Origin: Bacillota bacterium
GTDB taxonomy: Bacteria > Bacillota > Clostridia > Christensenellales > UMGS416
NCBI GenBank assembly: GCA_023409755.1
Contig: JAEYRA010000190.1
Coordinates: forward strand, 1 to 22,971
Direction: 5' to 3'
DNA: 22,971 nucleotides
Shown: positions 6,710 to 13,197 of the stretch, in pieces
Position numbering within the stretch: the stretch's first letter is position 1
Layout of the letters: every line of letters starts with the position of its first letter
Notes under the pieces: generated by a model
The model's input: only the letters and a program-made list of their open reading frames with translations
The model's database searches: none
What the model was told of the DNA's origin: nothing
Made by a program: the position numbers and the translations under genes

Positions 6710-8716
6710 TCACCACACCTTGACGTCCGACCCCTCCCGCACAAAGACGGGGATGGTATCGAGCGGGGCGGGCACGGTGATCGTCTGGCCGCCGGGCAGC
6801 ACCTCGCCGGTGCGGGCATTGCGCCAATGGAGGCCGGCGGGCAGCACCACGCTGCGGCTGCGCACGCCCTCCTCCATGATGGGGGCCACCAGGATGTCCG
6901 GCCCCAGCATGTATTGGTCGGCCACGTCCCATAGGGCGGCCTCGCCGGGGAAGTCGTAGAACAGCGGACGCATGACCGGCGCGCCGGACTCGTGTGCGGC
7001 GGCCATCAGGCTGCGCAGATAGGGGCGCAGGCGCTCCCGCAGCTTGAGGTACTGTTCCAGAATGGCGTAGACGTCCTCGCCAAAGCTCCAGACCTCGTTG
7101 TCCTGCCCGCTGGAGAACTGCCGCACGCCTTCGCGCCACTCGTTGTCGCCCAGGGGCTTGAAGGGCGGCCGCTCGCCGTGCAGACGCATCACCGGGCAGA
7201 AGGCCCCCCACTGGAACCAGCGCACGATGAGCTCGTGGAAGGACGGGCTGTGGATGTCGCCGCCGATGAACCCGCCGATGTCAGTCGTCCACCACGGGAT
7301 GCCCGCCATGGCCATGGAAAGGCCGGCCTGCAGCTGCTCGCGCAGGGTGCGGAAGCTGGAGTAGATGTCACCCGACCAGGCCAGGGACCCATAGCGCTGG
7401 CCGCCGGCCCAGATGCACCGGATGAGGTTCATCACCGGGTCGACACCGGCTTCCTTCATGCCGTCGTAGAAGCCCTTGGCAAAGCAGTTGGGATAGAGGT
7501 TGCTGACCTGCAGCGCCGGGCCGCGGTGGAACCGGTAGAGGTCGAAGTCGTAAATGCCCTCGGGCTCGGCCTCATCGAGCCAGAAGATGCGGATGCCCTT
7601 GTCGAAGTAGTTCTTCTTGACCACATCCCACACGAAACGCTGGGCTTCGGGGTTCGTCGCGTCGTAGAAGAGCGTCTCCCCCATCCAGTTCATGTTGATG
7701 GGCTGGCCGCGGTCCACACCAATCAAGAGCCCCCGCTCGGCGAGCTTCTTGTAGTTCTCGCTGCGGGCGTCCACCGTGGGCCAGATGGACACCATGAGCT
7801 CAATGCCCATGCTTTTGAGCTCGGCCACCATGCCTTCGGGGTCGGGCCAGTCCACCGGGTCAAACTGCCAGTCGCCCTGCATCGTCCAGTGGAAGAAGTC
7901 AACGACGATGACGTCCATCGGCAGGCCCCGGCGCTTGTGCTCCCGCGCCACGTTCAGCAGTTCCTCCTGGGTGCGGTAGCGCAGCTTGCACTGCCAGAAA
8001 CCCAGGCCATACTCAGGCATCATGGGCACGTGGCCGGTAGCGTCAGCATACTGGCTCTCGATCTGGGCGGGGGTATCGCCGGCGGTCACCCAGTAATCCA
8101 GGCTCCGGGTGCTGGCAAGCGTCCACTCGGTGCGGTTGGCGGCGAAGGTCACCTGGCCCACGCCGGGGTTGTTCCACAGGAACCCATAGCCCAGGCTGGA
8201 CACATAGAAGGGCACGGAGGCCTGGGAGTTGCGGTGAGCCAGCTCCAGCGTGCAGCCCTTCTTGTTGAGCTGGCTGTCCTGGTACTGCCCCATCCCGAAA
8301 ATCTTCTCGTCGTCCCGCGCCTCAAACCGGGCCGTCAGGGCATAGTCGTCGGAGCCCATACGGGGCTTCCATTGGCGGGCGGAGAGCGCTAGCGGCACGC
8401 TATAACGGGTGATGTCGTTGCGGTTGCGCCAGTATTCACTCAGCAGCAGCTCGCCCCGGGCGTTCTCAAAGGTCAGCCAACCCTCGTTGTTGATGCGCGC
8501 GGTGAGCCCGCCGCAGGTGATGGCGGCACGCGGCCCATCGATGGTGATGACGGCCTCGCCCCCCGCCGCGGGCAGCAGGGCCCAGTCATCCTCTGGCATG
8601 GCGGCCAGGCGCGTCGCCCGCACCCGCAGGCTATTGACCCCCCAGGGTTCGATCCACAGCAGCTCCCGCCCATCGCGGCGGACAAGTCGGTTCCCCTCCT
8701 TGGTGATGATGGCCAT
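6710..8716 (-). CDS. GH31 family glycoside hydrolase (alpha-xylosidase/alpha-glucosidase type)
   Basis: The start chosen is the ATG at 8716-8714, preceded by AAAGGAGGAA at a suitable distance; a longer in-frame start (8866) would run through the promoter region. The protein has 668 residues, close to the usual core GH31 length. The order is a beta-sandwich N-domain with DEKIFGMGQYQ, the catalytic barrel with the nucleophile motif IFWLDEAEPE (Asp about 381), the acid/base motif LAWSGDIYSSF (Asp about 450), GIPWWTTDIGGF, and C-terminal beta domains. GH31 enzymes remove alpha-linked glucose or xylose with retention. The WLDEAEPE nucleophile region resembles alpha-xylosidase-like subgroups, but the substrate is inference. 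There is no signal peptide, so it is probably cytoplasmic. No sugar transporter or regulator lies beside it. Confidence 0.92.
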   Translation of the reverse strand: MAIITKEGNRLVRRDGRELLWIEPWGVNSLRVRATRLAAMPEDDWALLPAAGGEAVITIDGPRAAITCGGLTARINNEGWLTFENARGELLLSEYWRNRNDITRYSVPLALSARQWKPRMGSDDYALTARFEARDDEKIFGMGQYQDSQLNKKGCTLELAHRNSQASVPFYVSSLGYGFLWNNPGVGQVTFAANRTEWTLASTRSLDYWVTAGDTPAQIESQYADATGHVPMMPEYGLGFWQCKLRYRTQEELLNVAREHKRRGLPMDVIVVDFFHWTMQGDWQFDPVDWPDPEGMVAELKSMGIELMVSIWPTVDARSENYKKLAERGLLIGVDRGQPINMNWMGETLFYDATNPEAQRFVWDVVKKNYFDKGIRIFWLDEAEPEGIYDFDLYRFHRGPALQVSNLYPNCFAKGFYDGMKEAGVDPVMNLIRCIWAGGQRYGSLAWSGDIYSSFRTLREQLQAGLSMAMAGIPWWTTDIGGFIGGDIHSPSFHELIVRWFQWGAFCPVMRLHGERPPFKPLGDNEWREGVRQFSSGQDNEVWSFGEDVYAILEQYLKLRERLRPYLRSLMAAAHESGAPVMRPLFYDFPGEAALWDVADQYMLGPDILVAPIMEEGVRSRSVVLPAGLHWRNARTGEVLPGGQTITVPAPLDTIPVFVREGSDVKVW

Positions 8717-8775
8717 GTCGCTTCCTCCTTTGCCCGGGACGGGCGTTTTCCGGTCACACCGGTCTTTGCCCCACC

Positions 8776-8806
8776 ATTTTAGCGTACGCAAGCCCCGGCG
8801 GCTTGC
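8776..8806 (-). promoter_or_regulatory. Candidate -10 box and operator-like dyad of the GH31 gene
   Basis: On the minus strand TAAAAT (8781-8776) is a -10 candidate 60 bases before the start codon. Directly upstream, GCAAGCC (8788-8794) and GGCTTGC (8800-8806) form a perfect 7-bp dyad in the spacer/-35 region, where a repressor would bind. No good -35 is present. A second small dyad CCGGT-CAC-ACCGG lies at 8750-8762. Confidence 0.4.
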
Positions 8807-8887
8807 ACAATCTTCCGCATTGGGTGCGTCATTTTCGGTTGTGGAGACAAGATAACACTTGTGCAAAGGCCGTTGACATGCGGCAGA

Positions 8888-8914
8888 TTGCAGGTTGTTT
8901 TATTTGATTACAAT
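8888..8914 (+). promoter_or_regulatory. Candidate promoter of the glutathione peroxidase gene
   Basis: TACAAT at 8909-8914 is a -10 candidate 22 bases before ATG 8937. TTGCAG at 8888-8893 is 15 bases upstream, a short spacer. A perfect TTGACA at 8873-8878 lies too far from this -10, so the exact pairing is uncertain. Confidence 0.4.
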
Positions 8915-8936
8915 AGATTCACAGGAGGTCATCCCC

Positions 8937-9482
8937 ATGTCCGTGCATTCCTACACCGTCCGTACCATCGACGGAGCCGATGTTTCCCTGAGCCAGTACC
9001 AGGGAAAGGTGCTGCTCATCGTCAACACCGCCAGCCGCTGCGGCTTCACCCCCCAGTACGAGGGGCTGGAGGCCCTCTACCGCCGCTACAAAGATCAGGG
9101 ATTCGTGGTACTGGGCTTCCCCTGCAACCAGTTTGCCGGGCAGGAGCCCGGAGACGCCGAGGAGATCAAGACCTTCTGCTCGGTCAATTACAACGTGACG
9201 TTCCCGCTCTTTGACAAGGTGAACGTGCGCGGCGAAGACGCCCACCCGCTGTTCCACTACCTGACGGCCAAGAAGCCGTTCCGGGGTTTCGACCCGGCCC
9301 ACCCCATCACCGATAAGCTCAACGAAGTGCTGAAGCAGGAGTTCCCCGAGTACCTGGGCGATGATTCCATCAAGTGGAACTTCACCAAGTTCCTCATCAA
9401 CCGCGAAGGTGGGGTGATCGCCCGCTTTGAGCCCACGACCACCCCAGAGGCGCTGACCGAGGCGGTGGAGAAGGCGCTCTAA
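8937..9482 (+). CDS. Glutathione peroxidase family thiol peroxidase (Cys form)
   Basis: The protein has 181 residues from ATG 8937, with AGGAGG at 8923-8928. Family motifs are in order: VNTASRCGFTPQYEGLEAL with the peroxidatic Cys35 (cysteine rather than selenocysteine), VLGFPCNQFAGQEPG, and WNFTKFLINREG near the C-terminus. Gln in CNQF and Trp-Asn in WNF complete the usual catalytic set. The family reduces hydrogen peroxide and organic peroxides; bacterial Cys forms commonly use thioredoxin rather than glutathione. It is a cytoplasmic single-gene unit, with a hairpin and short T-run after its stop. In an anaerobe this would serve oxygen-stress defence. Length and motifs are complete. Confidence 0.95.
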   Translation: MSVHSYTVRTIDGADVSLSQYQGKVLLIVNTASRCGFTPQYEGLEALYRRYKDQGFVVLGFPCNQFAGQEPGDAEEIKTFCSVNYNVTFPLFDKVNVRGEDAHPLFHYLTAKKPFRGFDPAHPITDKLNEVLKQEFPEYLGDDSIKWNFTKFLINREGGVIARFEPTTTPEALTEAVEKAL

Positions 9483-9490
9483 TCCCCTCA

Positions 9491-9516
9491 GGCTGTTGAC
9501 AAAGTCGACAGCCTTT
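9491..9516 (+). terminator. Possible terminator after the peroxidase gene
   Basis: GGCTGT-T-GAC (9491-9500) pairs with GTC-G-ACAGCC (9504-9513) around an AAA loop, with one T-G wobble, followed by only TTT. The stem starts eight bases after the stop codon. The short T-run makes it a moderate candidate. Confidence 0.5.
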
Positions 9517-10252
9517 CGCGTCTGGCTGGTCGTGCCGTTCCGGCACCTTACTTCCGCCTCGCGGGCATCCCGGGTTGCTTGGGCGAGCAGCACGCACTGC
9601 GTGCGACCAGCCATGCCCGCTGGTGCTGTCCCTTGGACAGCACCCGGCGTCGTCGGCCTTGCCGCCATCCAGGCGATTTTGACTGCTCGCCCATGCAGCC
9701 TGGCCGCTGTGGCGACCGCCGCGATTCAAACAGCTTGTATCCCTTACGGTCAGTTCGGTCGCCGCACATGTCGTCGATTCTCCGTCCCGCCCTGCGCGCC
9801 TTACGCCGCATCCTGCGGCTAGTACGACGCTAGCGTCGTACTTACAGCGCTTGGGTTGGACGCCCATCCGGGGCGTCTGACGTTGCGGCAGACGATTCTT
9901 TAGAATCGTTGAGAGCAACGCGAGCATTCCAAGGCGCAGGATGCGCCTAAGGCCGACGGCACCGGGTCGCAACCCACGGGGTTGTGACAAGCCCGCACGA
10001 TTCGGGCGAGGTACCGGGAAGGTGCAAAGCAATGCGATGGACCGATCGCAAACTGTAGCTATCATGCAAGTTTCTAAGGATGCGTTACGCCTTCGGGCGG
10101 AGTTTTCTATTCTACTCGCACTGACCTTATCTTTCCTCCCGCCGAATGAAGCGGTGTTACCCCCGCGCCCAGGTTGCATGGGCGAGCAGCCAGGTCGCAG
10201 GGCCGAGCAGTGCCGAAATGGCACGACCAGGCACGCGAAGCATGCGACCAGC
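9517..10252. repeat. Family B hairpin-rich repeat region
   Basis: This gene-free stretch is a string of short perfect palindromes. Examples are GGTGCTGTCC/GGACAGCACC (9622-9644), AGTACGACGC/GCGTCGTACT (9821-9842), ACGATTCT/AGAATCGT (9892-9909) and CAACCC/GGGTTG near 9970. Recurring boxes tie it to 12621-12754: GGTTGC-T/A-TGGGCGAGCAG, then a palindrome, then CGACCAG (B1 at 9573-9611; a variant at 10204-10230), plus TTACGCCGCATCC and CAGCGCTTGGG. A box copy also lies inverted at about 9683-9703. No credible protein, transposase or known RNA was seen. It may be a cluster of REP-like or small mobile elements, or structured RNA. Confidence 0.7.
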
Positions 10253-10481
10253 CACGGCAGACGATTCGCCAGAATCGTTGAGAGTGGTACGAGCAACACA
10301 ACGTGTTGCGATGGGGTGTTACCCCCGCGTCACGGCAGACGATTCGTCAGAATCGTTGAGAGTGACACGAGCAACACAACGTGTTGCGATGGGGTGTTAC
10401 CCCCGCGTCACGGCAGACGATTCGTCAGAATCGTTGAGAGTGACGCGAGCAACACAACGTGTTGCGATGGGGCGGGAGGTT
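10253..10481 (+). repeat. 78-bp tandem repeat, three units
   Basis: Units begin at 10253, 10331 and 10409 with the box CACGGCAGACGATTC, a period of exactly 78. Each unit contains two hairpins: ACGATTC/GAATCGT and GCAACAC-AAC-GTGTTGC. The first two units end in GGGGT-GTT-ACCCC; the third diverges there. Units differ at only a few positions, so the array is recent. A single related hairpin at 9888-9918 looks like the source of one half. Because 78 is a multiple of three, a spurious frame runs through the array. Confidence 0.9.
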
Positions 10482-10604
10482 CTCTTCTTCTGCCCGTTCT
10501 TAGGGTTATAGACGCCCCGGGGTGCTGCAATCACCCCCGATACGAGAAAACAGGGCAACCGCTGACCGGAGGCGTTTGCTCTGTTTGTGTGGGGGCTGTG
10601 TTCC

Positions 10605-10933
10605 CTAGGCCTTGCTATCGGCAATGGCTCGGTGCATGTTAACAAAGAGGTCGTTGTAGCGCAGCGAGTCCCCGGGAATGGTGGTGAGGGCCGCCCACAG
10701 CGTCTGGAGGATTTCTGCCCGTCATAGAGGTCGGCCAGGGCTTGGGCGGCCGCCCGGTCGGTCAGACCCGTCACCAGCGCAAACTCATCGCCGCCGATGC
10801 GCAGCACCAGCATGTCGTCGGTGGCAACGCTGTCCACGCGGGTCAGCGCCTCCAGAATGGCGAGGTCCCCCGCCCGGGTGGAAATGTCGTTGATGGCAAC
10901 GAGGCCGCTGATGTCAAAACAAACGACATAGGA
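10605..10933 (-). pseudogene. Truncated, frameshifted GGDEF domain gene
   Basis: Reading the minus strand from 10930, the frame gives VVCFDISGLVAINDIS, then LRIGGDEFALVTGL and AAAQALADLYDGQ, which is the core of a diguanylate cyclase GGDEF domain with its signature intact. Near 10713-10724 the frame is lost, and the family-like tail (ILQTLWAALTTIPGDSLRY, then NDLFVNMHRAIADSKA) continues in another frame to TAG 10607-10605. Upstream, an in-frame TGA (10936-10934) occurs with no start codon before the domain, so the N-terminal part is missing too. The fragment lies between the Family B repeats and the CorA gene, consistent with rearrangement at a repeat-rich locus. It is unlikely to make an active cyclase. 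Confidence 0.8.
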
Positions 10934-10988
10934 TCAGCACCTCCTCCCCAACCCCCCTCTCACCCTAGCCCAATGGAAGAAAAAGGGG

Positions 10989-10994
10989 TATACT
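10989..10994 (+). promoter_or_regulatory. -10 candidate of the CorA-like gene
   Basis: TATACT lies 23 bases before ATG 11018, matching the TATACT/TATGCT boxes before other genes here. No good -35 is seen at 16-18 bases. The upstream DNA is the truncated end of the GGDEF fragment, so part of the original promoter may be lost. Confidence 0.4.
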
Positions 10995-11017
10995 ACCGGC
11001 ATTGGGGAGGCATGGTT

Positions 11018-11926
11018 ATGTTTTATGTCATCGAAGGTGCGGCCCTGCGCCCCACCGGGGAGGAAAGCTGGTCAACCGAGCATGAGGGACTGCTGGTCGG
11101 CCTCTGCACGCCCGAGGATTTTGAGACCCTGCGGGAGAGCCTGCACTTGGGCGACCGCCCCTTTCAGGAATGGCGGCGCAGCCCCTCCATGTGGTTTGAA
11201 AACGGCGAGGGCGTCGATATCCTCAGCCTCTCCACCCGCCCCAAGGGGCAGAAGGGCGAGGGCCACCGAATGCTGGTGGTGCTGCGCTCCAACCTGCTGT
11301 TCATCGTGTGTGCCGACCCTGATGCCGTGCTGGCGCTGCTCGCAGCCCTGCCCGAAGGCCGCATCTGGAACGCCGGACGGCTGCTCTTCCTGCTGATGGA
11401 GCGGATGACGGCGGGCGGCCACAGGATGCTCGAAGAGATGGAAAACGAGATTGCCGCGCTGGAGAATGCGCTGCTCCTGGGCAAGCGCGACTGCGTGCGG
11501 GAGATCATCTCCCTTCGCAAGCGCCTGATGGGCCTGAAGCGCCACTACGAGCAGCTCCTCGACGTGCTGGACGACGTGCTGGAGAACGAGAACGACCTCC
11601 TTGACCCGGCGGTGCTGCGGCTCTTCCGCGTGCACAGCAACCGGGTGGACCGGCTCTACCACAGCGTGCTCAACCTGCGCGACTACGTGACGCAGGTGCG
11701 GGAATCCTACCAGGCCGAGGTGGACATCAGCCTCAACAATATCATGAAGCTCTTCACGGTTATCACGGCGATCTTCCTGCCGTTGACGCTGCTGGTGGGC
11801 TGGTATGGCATGAACCTCAAAATGCCCGAATACAGCTGGCCCTACGCCTACCCGATGGTCATCGCGGCAAGCCTGGTCATCGTGGGCGTCTGCGTGCTGT
11901 ACTTCAAGAGGAACAAGTGGTTTTAG
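11018..11926 (+). CDS. corA: CorA family divalent metal ion transporter
   Basis: From ATG 11018 the protein has 302 residues; GGGGAGG (11004-11010) is seven bases upstream, which favours this ATG over the one at 11012. The N-terminal cytoplasmic part (about 1-200) is mixed alpha/beta, followed by a long helix rich in Glu, Leu and Arg (about 140-240) as in the CorA funnel. Two C-terminal membrane helices follow, the first ending in YGMNLKMPE (G264-M265-N266), the GMN selectivity motif, and the second close to the C-terminus, which ends in FKRNKWF. CorA proteins form pentameric Mg2+ (or Co2+/Zn2+) channels in the cytoplasmic membrane. A Family A repeat begins directly after the TAG stop. Confidence 0.9.
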   Translation: MFYVIEGAALRPTGEESWSTEHEGLLVGLCTPEDFETLRESLHLGDRPFQEWRRSPSMWFENGEGVDILSLSTRPKGQKGEGHRMLVVLRSNLLFIVCADPDAVLALLAALPEGRIWNAGRLLFLLMERMTAGGHRMLEEMENEIAALENALLLGKRDCVREIISLRKRLMGLKRHYEQLLDVLDDVLENENDLLDPAVLRLFRVHSNRVDRLYHSVLNLRDYVTQVRESYQAEVDISLNNIMKLFTVITAIFLPLTLLVGWYGMNLKMPEYSWPYAYPMVIAASLVIVGVCVLYFKRNKWF

Positions 11927-12090
11927 GCGCTGCGCTGTCGCGGCGGCCGCCTTCGGCGACCGCCGCGAGTTTGGAGTGCTCGGCACGGGCTACGCTTTGC
12001 CCGCCGCCGCGCATGTCGCCGGCGGGCTTCCGTTTGCCTTGGTCGTGCTGGGGTTTTTGCGGGGAGACGCCGCTGTGGCGGGGAGGGCTG

Positions 12091-12380
12091 AGTGCCACGG
12101 TCGGGCTGCGGGGTGCCTTGGGCGAGTGAATCGCCCGGCGGCTTCTCGCTTGGCCAGCTCGTCCCTGCATTTTTGGGGAACGCACCGCTGCGGCGGGGGG
12201 GGCCAAGTGCCACGGTCAGGCAACGAGGTGCCTTGGCCGGGTGAACCGGCCGGCGGCTTCTCGGATTGGCCAGCTCGTCCCTGCTTTTTCAGTGACGCAC
12301 CGCTGCGGCGGGGGGGGGCCGAGTGCCACGGTCGGGCTGCGGTGTGCTTGGGGCGGGTGAATCGCCCCGCGGCTTCCGAT
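12091..12380 (+). repeat. Three tandem units of about 115 bp with GTGAA-loop hairpins
   Basis: The box AGTGCCACGG recurs at 12091, 12206 and 12322, periods 115 and 116. Each unit then has a hairpin with loop GTGAA: GGGCGA/TCGCCC (12120-12136), GGCCGG/CCGGCC (12235-12251) and GGGGCG/CGCCCC (12350-12368, with a G-T closing wobble). The first two units share GGCCAGCTCGTCCCTGC and ACGCACCGCTGCGGCGG further on. Loops are constant while stems change on both sides. Confidence 0.85.
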
Positions 12381-12620
12381 GGTTCCATGCAGCGGATGTC
12401 TGGCGTGCCGTCCCTCGGGCGCGTTCGAGTTTCCCCTGGCGTCCGGCGGCACTTGGCTGGCGACAGCGGGCGGGGATGTTTGAGCATGTGTGTTGCACAG
12501 CAATACACACGCGAGTTATCCGCCGCTGGTACTTATTTCGTGCCGGTTATCAGGTCTAGGAAACTCGTCCGCGCCTCCTAGAGCGTTTTGGGCACTTTTG
12601 CGCTTCAAAAGTGCCGCCTA

Positions 12621-12754
12621 CGGGCCTTACGCCGCATCCAGCGGCTATGGCGTAGCATAGCAACGCCATCACGGCCCTCGGCCTTAGCGCCATCCCAGGT
12701 TGCATGGGCGAGCAGCAACCCGAAGGGTTGCGACCAGCCAGGCGCTTGGGCCCA
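12621..12754 (+). repeat. Family B unit nested inside Family A copy II
   Basis: This segment of about 134 bases interrupts the tail of Family A copy II. It is bounded by CGGGCC and GGGCCC, a short inverted repeat. Inside are GCCGC/GCGGC, ATGGCGT/ACGCCAT and the Family B box TTGCATGGGCGAGCAG, followed by GCAACCC-GAA-GGGTTGC and CGACCAGCCAGGCGCTTGGG. Its flanks match neighbouring sequence of the intact tail at 13029-13050. No target duplication of clear length was seen. Confidence 0.65.
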
Positions 12755-12814
12755 GCGCATCGCGTTTCTGATGAAAGATTAGCTGACTGACAGATCTTGC
12801 TAAAACACCGAAAG

Positions 12815-13060
12815 TCTGGCGTGCCGTGTCCCGTGCGCGTTTCGAGTTTCCCCCTGGCGACAGGTGGCAGAAAACCCGGCGACAACGGGCGGGATGTTTG
12901 AGGTTTCGCATTGCGGAACAATGCGAAACCGAGTTACCGCCGTTGCCTCCAAAGTTTGTGCCGGTCGTCAGGTCTAGGAAACTCGTTCGCGCCTCCTAAG
13001 CGTTTTGGGCACTTTTGCGCTTCAAAAGTGCCGCCTAGCGCAGCGCGTTTCCTAAAAACA
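12815..13060 (+). repeat. Family A 3' module, solo copy III
   Basis: Only the 3' part of Family A is present here. It begins near GGCGTGCCG, continues with CCCCCTGGCGACAGG and the box AACGGGCGGGATGTTTGAG, then the variable hairpin GTTTCGCATTG/CAATGCGAAAC (12903-12929, perfect 11 bp), CGAGTTACCGCCGTTG, and the terminal hairpin GGCACTTTTG/CAAAAGTGCC (13008-13032). AGGAAAC near 12976 can pair with GTTTCCT near 13048 to close the module. It is the best preserved copy of the module. Confidence 0.8.
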
Positions 13061-13103
13061 TGGATAAAATCACGCACGCCGCCCGCCTGCCAAAATCCAT
13101 ACA

Positions 13104-13132
13104 TTGATGGAACCATCGGGCTATATTATAAT
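13104..13132 (+). promoter_or_regulatory. Sigma-70-type promoter of the M1 peptidase gene
   Basis: TTGATG (13104-13109), a 17-base spacer and a perfect TATAAT (13127-13132) lie 65 bases before ATG 13198. The surrounding bases are AT-rich compared with the window. This probably drives both the M1-type and the M23 genes. Confidence 0.75.
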
Positions 13133-13197
13133 AGAAAAATGGTCATACTGGTGCTAGGCCCGCGGGTTTGGGCCGGTGGACTGTGGGAGAGTGGCGG

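Larger units (their letters stand above)
11927..12780 (+). repeat. Family A large structured repeat, copy II (interrupted)
   Basis: It starts right after the corA stop codon. It holds the hairpin TCGCGGCGG/CCGCCGCGA (11938-11968) with inner CGCC/GGCG; GCCCGCCG/CGGCGGGC (11999-12027) around a 13-nt loop identical to that of copy IV; the box GTTTGCCTTGGTCGTGC (12032-12048); three GTGAA-loop hairpins in tandem; and the 3' module from about 12402, with a variable hairpin (12487-12509) and GGCACTTTTG/CAAAAGTGCC (12591-12615). The tail stops at 12620 and appears to resume at 12755 with GCGCATCGCGTTTC after an inserted Family B unit. No protein is credible in this stretch. Confidence 0.8.

Noticed and set aside
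6992..8392. 466-codon plus-strand frame opposite the GH31 gene
   Set aside because: It is the antisense shadow of a GC-rich gene. The minus-strand frame has complete GH31 motifs.
10253..10481. CRISPR array
   Set aside because: The units are contiguous 78-bp repeats with no unique spacers, and no cas gene is present.
9941..10642. 233-codon plus-strand frame through the 78-bp repeats
   Set aside because: The frame exists because the repeat length is a multiple of three. It is built of hairpins, has no ribosome binding site and resembles no protein family.
11976..12581. 201-codon frame in Family A copy II
   Set aside because: It runs through tandem structured repeats, does not correspond between copies and has no family features.
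12591..12615. GGCACTTTTG hairpin as an ordinary terminator
   Set aside because: The T residues lie inside the stem, not after it, and the sequence after it is GC-rich and conserved as part of the module.
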